Of a DNA stretch of 64,000 nt, positions 55,630-64,000 are shown piece by piece. The stretch lies in the IMG/VR virus record IMGVR_UViG_3300037116_000299, positions 124,001 to 188,000 of that record; one strand, written 5' to 3'. A model generated the notes under the pieces. It was not told where the DNA came from. It saw only the letters and a program-made list of their open reading frames with translations, and made no database searches. The first letter of the stretch is position 1. Each line of letters opens with the position of its first letter. The position numbers and the translations under genes are program-made. The stretch comes from a virus.

Positions 55630-58600
55630 ATGCCAAATCCCCTCCCATCGATGACCCGAACCGCCCTCAACTCCCTCAATGAGGGTGTTGACGGCGTGCG
55701 TGCATGGGCGAATCTCAGCCTGCTGCACTCCAGGGTGGGTATGGGAGCGGGCATTGCCATGCTGGCAGCTCCGTTGTTCCTGAAGAATGACGAGCGCGGT
55801 TACTTCCAGACGGCTGCGATGACCACTCCCTTGATCGCCGCCGGCGCCATGGTAGCGCCGCGGCTGTTCCCGACGCTGCAGCGCGAAGGTAAACGCCTCA
55901 TCGACGTGGTCAAGCAGGTTCCTACCGACTACGGCTTTCAGAGCGGGGTCTACAACGCCGAGAGCGGCGCAATGAACCTATCCGAACTGCGCCAGGCCTT
56001 CGAAGGCGGACGCATCTCCTCCGCGGATTACAACCGAGGTTTGCTGCGCTATCACGGTGACATTGCCGCCAGCGTGATCAGTCCCGACGAGATCGACCGG
56101 CAGTTCCTGTCGGCATCCCGCACCTTCTCCGAACTGTACAAAGATCCCACCAAGCACCGCATGCTCGAGAACGCGCTGTACCGCGCGACGCTGAGCCAGG
56201 AAAGCGCCGGCGAGAAAGCTGCCTGGAACGACCTGACGGCGGTTGCACCAAAGATGTCGCTCAATGAGATCGACGACCTGTTCGACGCCTACTCCAAGAA
56301 CCCGGACTGGCTGAAACAGGTCAACTACCGAATGCAGGAAGCCCGCAAGGCAACTACATCCGGCGCCACCATTCCCTCAATCGACACCCTGGTCGATGCG
56401 AATGCCGAGTACGTGCACTCTTACAGCCTGGATACAGATCAGGGCATGGCGATGCTCAAGAACTCGCCGTTCCAGGATGAGATGAGCGAGATCGAGACCC
56501 TGCTCGGCACTCAGGGTGCGGGCTGGAAACGATCTGACTTCGAACTGCAGGTTCTGCCTGATCGCAACCAGGCAGTCAACCGCATCCAGGGCCTGATGGT
56601 TCGGGGCGAGCTGTCGATTCCTTTTGCTGATGCGGACGGCGGCGTGCGCCTGGGCAGCCGGTTCGACCGGCACGGGGCCTCCCGCTTCTTCATCACCCAC
56701 AACGACCGGCTCTCCTCCCAGGTCTATGCCCTGCGCGGGCTGCAGAGCGGCCCCGCCGCCATGCCGAGTGTGGCCGAGGAGCTGGCGCGCGCTCAGTTCA
56801 ACATTCAGGGCGATGCAGGTGCATTGCGCAACCAGAAGTTCTTCTTTGGCAAGCAGGGTGTCATGGGCAATCTGCCGAACTCATTTCCCACCGAACGAGG
56901 CGCAAAGGGATTTGCCGATCTTCGTCCGGAAGAGATGATGGCCGCGATCAAACATCAGACCGAGGGGCCGGATGGCCTGGTCCGGATGTCAGGCGGTACG
57001 GGTCTGGACATCTATGAAGATCGCTCACTGCGGTTGATCGAGCCCCAGGGCGTGCACTCGCGTGAGGCGGAGAGTCTGCGCGGCAAGGCCGTCAACAAGG
57101 GCGTCTCCGCCTGGGTAGCTCCCGGCCATGAAGGCTTCTCCGCCACCAACGCCGTGGATCTTCCTGAGTTTGCGATGCGGACCTACCAGGTGTCGGGCAG
57201 CCAGCATGCCTTCTTCAGCGAGATGCCGGAATGGAAGGCGATCGAGAACGACGTCAACCAGCAGTTCGGTTATATGGAAGCTGCCGGTTTCGGAGGCAGC
57301 TCCGCCCTGGAAGAAGAGGCACGACAACTGTCTGTCGATGTCGCCTTGAGCAAGATTGGCGCTCGGGAACGCATGATCACCTTCATGGCAGGAGATGCGG
57401 GTGTTGGTATGGAAGCAGCCGAGGCCATGTACACCAAGTTCCTGCCATTCCTGGCCAATCCCAAGAACTACGAGGCCATGCGATCGCTCTCCTATCTGGG
57501 AGATGGATCCAGAATCATGGGCAACAGCATCGGCGCTGGCTTCACCCAGACCCGCTCGGTGCGCCTGCACGAGAGCCTGCTCACCGAAGGCATGCTGAAC
57601 GGGGAGACCATTCCCGAAGGCACGCCACTGGGCTTCGAGTACGGCAACGCCGTGTTCCCCAACGGGGAGCGCAACAAGATCGTCTCGCACTCGAGCACCT
57701 TCAACGAAGACGGGTCAATGACCTTCCAGATCGAAGAGAACCTGGGCAGCCAAGGCCTGAAGACGCACGGCTACACCAAGCAGACGACTGTGCTCGGGCT
57801 CAACGACCTGACCCTGGACCGCGTGCGCCGCGGTACGAATGCGTGGCATCAGGCGACCGGCAGCGGTGGTGTGGTCGATGAGCGAGTAGCCGCCTTCACC
57901 CTGGAGGGTTCCAACTCGGCCAAGGCCAAGAACCCCCTCTCCATCATGGAGAACATGCTGGGCGCCACGCTGGGCGATGTCCAGCAGGCAAACGGTGAGC
58001 TGCCCGACTTTCTCAATGCCGGCCTCAAGCAGCTGTCGCCCTACGGCTATTCGTTTGAGAACGGCGGACTGCTCAGCGACTCGTCGAAGTTCCTGAGCAT
58101 GGAGCATGCTCCTGCGAACTACACCGCTGTGGCCGAGATTATGCACGGCTTGATGGAACAGACCGGCGCGGCCATCAAGGCCGAGCAAATCAAGCTGGAC
58201 GCATCCATGCGCGGCTACATTGACTGGTCCATGAAGAACTCCAACGGGTCTTATACCGACTACAAGACCCGCTTCGGCATGCCCGAATCTCTCAGCGTAT
58301 CCGATCACATGGCCCTGAACCACGCCGGTGAGGTTCGGATCACGCGCGACGCACTGCAGCAGTTGAACATTATGGGCTACCACGAGGTTGCCAAAGAGAT
58401 CAACGACCGCCTGCAGACCGACGGACTCCCGAGTATGACCCAGGACTTCCTCAAGCACATCGAGAAGGACGGCCAGGACTTCTCCGGTCAGTTTGGTGAT
58501 ACCACCGTTTCGCTCGCTGATGCAATGGGAGGTTCCGACCTGCGCCTGGGCACCGCCGCTGGGCGCTCGGGTACGATCTTCGACCCAAAGAATCCGCTTG

Positions 58601-60579
58601 CCCAGAAGAACTACTCCGTCCTGGCCAATGTGGAAGGCAAGGACTATTACATCCCTGCCCTGGGGCGAGAAGCCTTTGGAGGCGGAGCAAACGCATACGG
58701 CACCGACGGTTACTCGGCCAACACGTGGGAGGGCCAGTTCAAAGATGTGCTGCAGGCTGCCGGCGGCGACAAGGAACCCTTCGAAGCGAAACTCAAGACT
58801 TACACCGACACCGTGAAACAGAAGGTGGGGATGGGCAAGGAGAGTGTGTGGCGCCCGTCGTCCGTTGACCCTCTGGGCATGGAAGGGCGCGCCGCCTCGC
58901 GCGCTTCGTCTCTGCGCTACGCGGATGGTTCCGTAAACCCCTACGAGATCGGAGTGGGCAACCGTTATCTGGATCTGATGGCCGCCGACGATGCAGCCGC
59001 TCTGCGCCGCGGTGGTAGCCGAGCATCTCTGCTCTTGCGTCACCCGATCAACGCTCCGGCCATCACCGTGATGAAGTACGACCCGCGGCTGGACAACACC
59101 TGGGACATTGGAGTGGATCCTCTGCTGCAGTTGATCGATAAGGGCGACACCGACGGCGATCGTATGTCAGCCCATCTGATCAACGGGGACCACTTCACCA
59201 AAGAAGGTTTCGCCAACTTCATGAAGAATGAAGTTCACGGATCTCAGAGCCTGCAAAGCAGTCAGGTCAAGTTCAACCGAATCTTCAATGGTGATGAGGG
59301 GCCCGTTCCCTTCAAGGACTGGTTCGCCGAAGCAGGTGAAGGCGCCCGGCGGCGCAACGGGTTTGCCACCTTCGCAGGAGTTGATGTCCGCCGCGCCCTG
59401 ATGGCTCGCACCGCCGGCGCCGACGTCGGCATGCTGTCGAACACCTTTGAGCTGATGGAGACCACGATCGCGCACAGCAATTCGATCCGCATGCCTGCCG
59501 AGCGTCTACTTGCCCACCAGACCCTGTTCGATATCGTCAAGCAATCCTCGATTGCCGCCCAGAAGTTGAAGAAGGGGGACGCGGTCGGGGACTACACCCA
59601 GCTTATGGCCTGGAACAACAAGCTGCGTGGTTCCCTTGCAGATCGGTCTGCCAATGGCCAACAGGGCTTTATGAAGGCCCTCATGGAAGGCGCTGAGAAG
59701 TTCGGCAAGGATGTCGACATCAACGATGAACACGTTGGAATGGGCATTGCCACCCAGGCAGAGCTGGAAGCTGGCAGTCAAATCAATCCCTACGCGCGCT
59801 TGCTCGAGCACAAGGCTGATCTCTTCGGACGGGTCCACTCTAGCTTCGACCCGCGACAGGCAGATGCCCATAAGCTATGGACCATGTCCGCCGCTGATGC
59901 CGAGAAGTTCTACGGCAACGTCACCGGCCGGATGACCGACGATATGCTTCCCCTGATCCAGGCGGCAGCCAACCGAGGCAGCGCAAGCAATTTGAGTGCT
60001 GCGGTTCTGGGAGCTGAGAACGAAGCCAACAAGGTGGCGCAGTTTGCCGGGAAGGCACGGCGGGCGGCCGCCGGGTTGGTCGATGCGGCCGGGCAGTCTG
60101 CGGAAGAAGTCATGCGGACCGCTCGGGGAGCTGGCGTCAGTAAGGTCCTGGGCATCGGCATGGCAGCCGCGGCTGCAGGAGGCCTGCTGTTGGGGTCTCT
60201 GCACAGCCCGCGCGAGGGACAGGCTTTGGCTCCTCCATCGGGTAATGCCCAGCGTCCGGAAGAACGGATCGGAGTCGAAGATCGCATTCCAGGAGAACCT
60301 GAGCCTGGGGCGATGGCACCTGCCAACCCACCGCGTATGGTGAGGTCAGCTCGGCAGGGTGTACGCACTTCCGTCGTTGCCCCCATGGGTCGTGCGACCC
60401 AGCTCGAAGTCCACATGAAGGCCGACGACCGTAGTCGAGCGGCCGAAGCTGCCCGTCTTGCCGCAAGACTTGCCTCCGGCGATGGGAACTCCAGCACCAC
60501 GATCAATTACCGCGACACCACTCGACTGGACAGTCTCCGCACCCGGGACAAGGTCCGCGAGGCGATGAACGAAAGCTAA
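55630..60579 (+). CDS. Giant virion protein with a D-x-D-G-D polymerase motif: candidate virion RNA polymerase
   Basis: A 1,649-residue protein in the tail operon. Near residues 1136-1182 it reads SLLLRHPINAPAITVMKYD, then DPLLQLIDKGDTDGDRMSAHLI. The aspartates D1173, D1175 and D1177 form the D-x-D-G-D active site that chelates Mg in all double-psi beta-barrel RNA polymerases. The preceding LLLRHP and the following M-x-x-H also match the beta-prime/RdRp context. Weak hydrophobic segments lie near 37-51 and 1503-1525. The last 120 residues are Pro/Arg-rich. crAss-like phages carry a comparable giant polymerase in the virion. No other polymerase landmark can be placed safely, so a structural protein with a chance motif is the alternative. 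Confidence 0.6.
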   Translation: MPNPLPSMTRTALNSLNEGVDGVRAWANLSLLHSRVGMGAGIAMLAAPLFLKNDERGYFQTAAMTTPLIAAGAMVAPRLFPTLQREGKRLIDVVKQVPTDYGFQSGVYNAESGAMNLSELRQAFEGGRISSADYNRGLLRYHGDIAASVISPDEIDRQFLSASRTFSELYKDPTKHRMLENALYRATLSQESAGEKAAWNDLTAVAPKMSLNEIDDLFDAYSKNPDWLKQVNYRMQEARKATTSGATIPSIDTLVDANAEYVHSYSLDTDQGMAMLKNSPFQDEMSEIETLLGTQGAGWKRSDFELQVLPDRNQAVNRIQGLMVRGELSIPFADADGGVRLGSRFDRHGASRFFITHNDRLSSQVYALRGLQSGPAAMPSVAEELARAQFNIQGDAGALRNQKFFFGKQGVMGNLPNSFPTERGAKGFADLRPEEMMAAIKHQTEGPDGLVRMSGGTGLDIYEDRSLRLIEPQGVHSREAESLRGKAVNKGVSAWVAPGHEGFSATNAVDLPEFAMRTYQVSGSQHAFFSEMPEWKAIENDVNQQFGYMEAAGFGGSSALEEEARQLSVDVALSKIGARERMITFMAGDAGVGMEAAEAMYTKFLPFLANPKNYEAMRSLSYLGDGSRIMGNSIGAGFTQTRSVRLHESLLTEGMLNGETIPEGTPLGFEYGNAVFPNGERNKIVSHSSTFNEDGSMTFQIEENLGSQGLKTHGYTKQTTVLGLNDLTLDRVRRGTNAWHQATGSGGVVDERVAAFTLEGSNSAKAKNPLSIMENMLGATLGDVQQANGELPDFLNAGLKQLSPYGYSFENGGLLSDSSKFLSMEHAPANYTAVAEIMHGLMEQTGAAIKAEQIKLDASMRGYIDWSMKNSNGSYTDYKTRFGMPESLSVSDHMALNHAGEVRITRDALQQLNIMGYHEVAKEINDRLQTDGLPSMTQDFLKHIEKDGQDFSGQFGDTTVSLADAMGGSDLRLGTAAGRSGTIFDPKNPLAQKNYSVLANVEGKDYYIPALGREAFGGGANAYGTDGYSANTWEGQFKDVLQAAGGDKEPFEAKLKTYTDTVKQKVGMGKESVWRPSSVDPLGMEGRAASRASSLRYADGSVNPYEIGVGNRYLDLMAADDAAALRRGGSRASLLLRHPINAPAITVMKYDPRLDNTWDIGVDPLLQLIDKGDTDGDRMSAHLINGDHFTKEGFANFMKNEVHGSQSLQSSQVKFNRIFNGDEGPVPFKDWFAEAGEGARRRNGFATFAGVDVRRALMARTAGADVGMLSNTFELMETTIAHSNSIRMPAERLLAHQTLFDIVKQSSIAAQKLKKGDAVGDYTQLMAWNNKLRGSLADRSANGQQGFMKALMEGAEKFGKDVDINDEHVGMGIATQAELEAGSQINPYARLLEHKADLFGRVHSSFDPRQADAHKLWTMSAADAEKFYGNVTGRMTDDMLPLIQAAANRGSASNLSAAVLGAENEANKVAQFAGKARRAAAGLVDAAGQSAEEVMRTARGAGVSKVLGIGMAAAAAGGLLLGSLHSPREGQALAPPSGNAQRPEERIGVEDRIPGEPEPGAMAPANPPRMVRSARQGVRTSVVAPMGRATQLEVHMKADDRSRAAEAARLAARLASGDGNSSTTINYRDTTRLDSLRTRDKVREAMNES

Positions 60580-60582
60580 ACC

Positions 60583-63500
60583 ATGAGTGTTACCTTCTCC
60601 ACCAGCAACTCGGGCCCTTCGTCTGCCGGCTACTTCCGGATCGGCTTTGTCACGCTGCAGATCCCGCCTCAGAACATCGTGACCTCGCGCGTCGTCAACA
60701 ACGACAAGCTGGCCACTCTGCGCGGCATGAACGAGATGTTCCGCAAGACCGGTCAGGCTCGCTGGGACGTAACCGTGAGCTGGGCCGCCATGATGGGCGG
60801 CGCCACACCCGAAGCCAAGTACCAGCAGTGGAATGATCTGCAGAACGTCGCCGCCATGTTCAAGGCAGCTCCCTTTGTCGAAGTCGAGTCACCTCACCTG
60901 CGCCAGGTCCTGGCCCCTCACGATCCGCTGATGGCTTATCCCCACCGGCTGGGGATGGCGTTGCGGCAGCTACGCGTTGATTCCCATCCCGATATCGTGG
61001 ACACCCTTCTGGTCACGTTGACGATGACCTACTTCAACTTCGGTCCCTACTCTGTGGCCTTCGACTATGTGGGCGACGAAGGACAGCCAGTCAGCGCCGA
61101 TCAATGCACCAAGTTCAAGAACTACATCGCCATGTGGCGCGCGAACAATATGGACCACGTCTCCGCGCGGGACGGCGACCCGATCGCACCGCTGTGGATG
61201 GCACAGGATCCAGGCGAGATGGCCCTGAAGTACCGGATCTACAACCCGGTTCCAACCGGTCAACTGCCGGACTTTGGAACCATGGTCATGCCTGGCGGCG
61301 CCCAGGTGGGCACGACAGTGCTGCCCAGCACCTACACTCCAGCGTCAGCGACATCTGCCGCGGCCGGCAAAGCGAGCAAGGGAACTCTGCCTCCGGATAT
61401 CGAAGCTCTGATTCGGAAGACGGCACTTACGGTCAAAGGGTACTGTGATCCGGCTATTGCCTGTGCAGTCTGTCTCACCGAAAGCGCTGGAAACCCAACT
61501 GCTCACAATGCAGGATCGACAGCACAGGGTCTCTTTCAGTTGCTGGCAGGCACGCGCCAGTCCCTCAACGTGGCGGACGGCTTCAATGCACAGCAGAGCG
61601 CCCAAGGTGGCTGCCAGTACCTGGCCGATCTGTTCAAGAAACTGGGCACCTGGGAGCTTGCCGTTGCTGGTTTCAACCAGGGATCCGGCACCATCGTTGC
61701 TTATCGGGACGGCAAGGCCTTGACCGACAAGAGCAACGGGCACGTGATCAATCCGAACAAGCTGGTGACCGGTGGAATTCCTCCGGATCCTGCTGTGCAG
61801 CGGTACGTTTCAACCATCCTGCGCAATGCACAGATGAAGTTCGGATTCACCGGGCAGACAGCACCTCAGCCAGGCTCCCAGCGGCCACAGACCGCACAAG
61901 TGGCACCGGCCGCTGCGACCAACAGCGCCACATCGCCCGCCACTTCCACCAGCAATCCAATGACAGCGACGGACTCCGCGACCGAACAGGCGTTCCAGGC
62001 CCAGGCTACCGAGATGGCGGCCGACGGTTGGAGTCTTGATCATCGGTCGGACACCGCGGGCGTCGGGATCTGCTTCTTCTACAAGGAAGCCGAAGTGAGG
62101 ATGGCTCCGCTCGATTCGTCTACGGCGGATGTCACCGGCGGCATCTGGCCCACCCAGTTCTCGGTTCTGCTGGTGAACAATCTGGCGCAGATCCCTCTGT
62201 CCGGTTATCAGTATCCGACCTATCAGCATCTTGGCCCCTGCAGTTCGCTGGTGCAGATCTCGTTCATGTCCAAGGGCGAGCGCGCCGACGAAACCCAGGA
62301 ACCTGTGCACGAAGGCCTCAGGTCGCTATCCTCCATGGCTCACTTCATGGAACAACAGCACCTGCGTCTGCGCACGCAACTGCGCACGCCCAATTCCCTG
62401 CATCGGATGCAGGCAGTCTACGTTGAGAACCAGGTCCTGAACATGCTCGGCATCTACGGCCTCATGCTTGACCAGGTCACTACCGAGACATTGCCCGAGT
62501 CCTCGGACCTGGTCACGGCGCAGCTGACGGCCAGCCAGTACGAGAACCGCTTCGAAGAGATCGAGCCCTACAAGTTGAACGGCATCTCCCAGGCCTACAA
62601 CCAGGGGTTGAAGGACCTGGTGCTGACCGACAATACCATTCAGCAGGCACCTTCCGATGTCCAGGGACCGTTGAAGCCCATCTTGAACTACCGCACCCAG
62701 GCAGATAACGCAGATGAAAATGCGATGATCGCGCGCCTGATGGAAGTCGCGGCTCAGCCGTCGTCGACTCTGTTCACGTACATGGCAGGTGCACCCACTT
62801 TCACCATCAGCCAGGTCGACGCCGCCCAGATCACCTACCAGACGGGAGTGGACTGGTCGAAGTATCCGGTCGCACTCGCCCGGGTGAAGCAACTCCAGCA
62901 GACTGGCGATGCTCAGACCTGGACGATGGCCGACTACCTGATGATCAAGAGCGTGGCCTGGAAGGTCTACAAGCCGGTTAATCTGGGCGGCAGTATTCAA
63001 CACGTCGACTCAACCTTCCAGGGCAACACCCGCCGGACGATGGTCCAGGATGCGTATCAGCGGCTGTTCGCGTACTTTGCCGCGAGCGACACCGGACTGC
63101 GCACCGCTCTCAACCAGGTGATGAACAGCCCAGCCCTGGCCGCCAAGGTCAAGGGCGCAGTGCCCTCCGGGGACCCGTCGCTGGCGTCACCAGGATCCAA
63201 CGACCACGGCGCCTACCGGGATATGGGTTTGAACACCATCCTGTTGAACGGCGAAGACTTCAACCCCGGCATGTACTTTGTCAACAACAACGAACAGTAC
63301 AAGACACTTGCGAAAGGCGCCCTGCTGGATGTGATGAGGTCGACGGCATCGGCGGCGGCGCAGACCAACAGCAATGACAACAGCCAGCAGCTGCCGAATT
63401 CAGTGGCCCCAATCTCCTCGACGACATCTCTGACTCCGACAAACCTCCCCGTAGATCAGGCAGGACAGATCAACCTGCCGGCAGGCCTCAAGTCGATCCC

Positions 63501-64000
63501 CGGCAATGCGGATACGGTCATGCGGATGTGCAACATCCCCGGCTACAACATGGCCGAGGCGTTCCCGACCTTCAAGCTGATGTTCCTGGAGGACGAGAAC
63601 AACAACGTCTATTACGCATTCGACGACTTCTTCAGCTATGCCTCGGTGCTCGACTTCGAGATGCAGCGGCCGTGGAATCGCCCGGCTACACTGCAGATCA
63701 AGATCACCAACCTGGCCTACCTGCTCAACCACAAGATCTACGATGCTTCGACCGCTGGCAAGTGGGCGTCCTACCGCGACCGCTTTGCCACCGAGGTCTC
63801 CGGATCCGCAGCAGTCGCTGTTCCTAGCGACACCAACACCAAGATCACTGCCGGAAAGGAAGGCATCGGAGGCACGCCCTATCAGCTGATGGGCCCGGAC
63901 ATGACCGAAGGCCCGCGCGGCGGCAACATGAAGAACCGTCGCATTCCGCTGCAGTATTTCCCACTGCAGACCGGCACCAAGATCCAACTGCGGGTTGGCT
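60583..64000 (+). CDS. Tail protein with lytic transglycosylase domain (3' end outside window)
   Basis: The frame is open from ATG 60583 to the window edge, 1,139 codons. Residues 1-240 form a virion domain without known relatives. Residues 275-385 are an SLT-type lytic transglycosylase: AIACAVCLTESAGNP with catalytic E300, AQGLFQLL, and ELAVAGFNQGSGTI. The remaining residues alternate beta domains and Ser/Thr/Ala-rich linkers (near 430-460 and 925-960). Later parts (NVYYAFDDFFSYASVLDFEMQRPWNRP) look like baseplate hub proteins. The enzyme would cut peptidoglycan locally as the tail passes. The gene follows the giant polymerase-like gene by three bases. Confidence 0.75.
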   Translation, partial: MSVTFSTSNSGPSSAGYFRIGFVTLQIPPQNIVTSRVVNNDKLATLRGMNEMFRKTGQARWDVTVSWAAMMGGATPEAKYQQWNDLQNVAAMFKAAPFVEVESPHLRQVLAPHDPLMAYPHRLGMALRQLRVDSHPDIVDTLLVTLTMTYFNFGPYSVAFDYVGDEGQPVSADQCTKFKNYIAMWRANNMDHVSARDGDPIAPLWMAQDPGEMALKYRIYNPVPTGQLPDFGTMVMPGGAQVGTTVLPSTYTPASATSAAAGKASKGTLPPDIEALIRKTALTVKGYCDPAIACAVCLTESAGNPTAHNAGSTAQGLFQLLAGTRQSLNVADGFNAQQSAQGGCQYLADLFKKLGTWELAVAGFNQGSGTIVAYRDGKALTDKSNGHVINPNKLVTGGIPPDPAVQRYVSTILRNAQMKFGFTGQTAPQPGSQRPQTAQVAPAAATNSATSPATSTSNPMTATDSATEQAFQAQATEMAADGWSLDHRSDTAGVGICFFYKEAEVRMAPLDSSTADVTGGIWPTQFSVLLVNNLAQIPLSGYQYPTYQHLGPCSSLVQISFMSKGERADETQEPVHEGLRSLSSMAHFMEQQHLRLRTQLRTPNSLHRMQAVYVENQVLNMLGIYGLMLDQVTTETLPESSDLVTAQLTASQYENRFEEIEPYKLNGISQAYNQGLKDLVLTDNTIQQAPSDVQGPLKPILNYRTQADNADENAMIARLMEVAAQPSSTLFTYMAGAPTFTISQVDAAQITYQTGVDWSKYPVALARVKQLQQTGDAQTWTMADYLMIKSVAWKVYKPVNLGGSIQHVDSTFQGNTRRTMVQDAYQRLFAYFAASDTGLRTALNQVMNSPALAAKVKGAVPSGDPSLASPGSNDHGAYRDMGLNTILLNGEDFNPGMYFVNNNEQYKTLAKGALLDVMRSTASAAAQTNSNDNSQQLPNSVAPISSTTSLTPTNLPVDQAGQINLPAGLKSIPGNADTVMRMCNIPGYNMAEAFPTFKLMFLEDENNNVYYAFDDFFSYASVLDFEMQRPWNRPATLQIKITNLAYLLNHKIYDASTAGKWASYRDRFATEVSGSAAVAVPSDTNTKITAGKEGIGGTPYQLMGPDMTEGPRGGNMKNRRIPLQYFPLQTGTKIQLRVG

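Noticed and set aside
1-64000. CRISPR arrays, insertion sequences, integrase or attachment sites
   Set aside because: No regularly spaced repeat array, no transposase or recombinase motif and no terminal inverted repeats of an element were seen by eye on either strand.

Overview
The window is a GC-rich, gene-dense piece of a large tailed bacteriophage with a contractile tail (myovirus morphology). The evidence is a continuous late block: terminase large subunit, portal, prohead protease fused to a scaffold-like region, decoration-like protein, major capsid protein, lysis candidates, tail fibres, tail sheath, tail tube, tail assembly proteins, two giant virion proteins of about 1,650 residues each, and a lytic transglycosylase-bearing tail protein. 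No tRNA, rRNA, integrase, insertion sequence or CRISPR array was found. The host cannot be told from the sequence. Start sites carry ordinary AGGAG-type ribosome binding sites, and many neighbouring genes overlap by 1 to 4 bases.

Layout. Positions 1-3690 hold three genes on the minus strand. The leftmost is open at the window edge and has no annotated relative that I can name outright, but it carries the hallmarks of a QDE-1/RdRp-like double-psi beta-barrel RNA polymerase. Positions 3969-13150 hold many small plus-strand genes of accessory or takeover type: a GroES-like co-chaperonin, an orphan HicA-like protein, an MmcB-like PD-(D/E)XK nuclease, a C39-like cysteine peptidase, a dual-specificity phosphatase and a dCMP deaminase. 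An AT-rich, repeat-bearing intergenic region lies at 9966-10348. Positions 13176-18496 hold a cysteine-rich protein, an HTH/metallophosphoesterase fusion, a stand-alone JAMM/MPN+ protease and three glycine-rich membrane proteins. Positions 18510-33477 are the head and probable lysis genes. Positions 33544-38870 are fibre genes, visibly lower in GC, followed by an antisense glycosyltransferase at 38867-39940. Positions 40059-64000 are the tail genes.

The most interesting result is a pair of candidate single-polypeptide RNA polymerases. The minus-strand gene has a lysine motif (GKG, K274) and, about 257 residues later, GGDMDD in an RdRp-like context. The giant virion gene at 55630-60579 has a classical D-x-D-G-D motif (D1173, D1175, D1177) in a context like the beta-prime and RdRp active-site barrel. 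The window also contains two recurring promoter-like motifs. Class 1 is TTTGGTA, 16 bases, then CAYRCT; it occurs mainly before accessory genes. Class 2 is CTATACTAG with no constant -35; it occurs before late genes. A reasonable model, which is inference, is that a virion-delivered polymerase and a newly made polymerase share out these promoters, as in crAss-like and phiKZ-like phages.

A second theme is enzymatic cargo in the virion. The giant protein at 49371-54401 begins with a DnaQ-type exonuclease and carries an SNase-like segment near its C-terminus. A single-ring ClpB-type AAA+ protein is encoded between the two giants.
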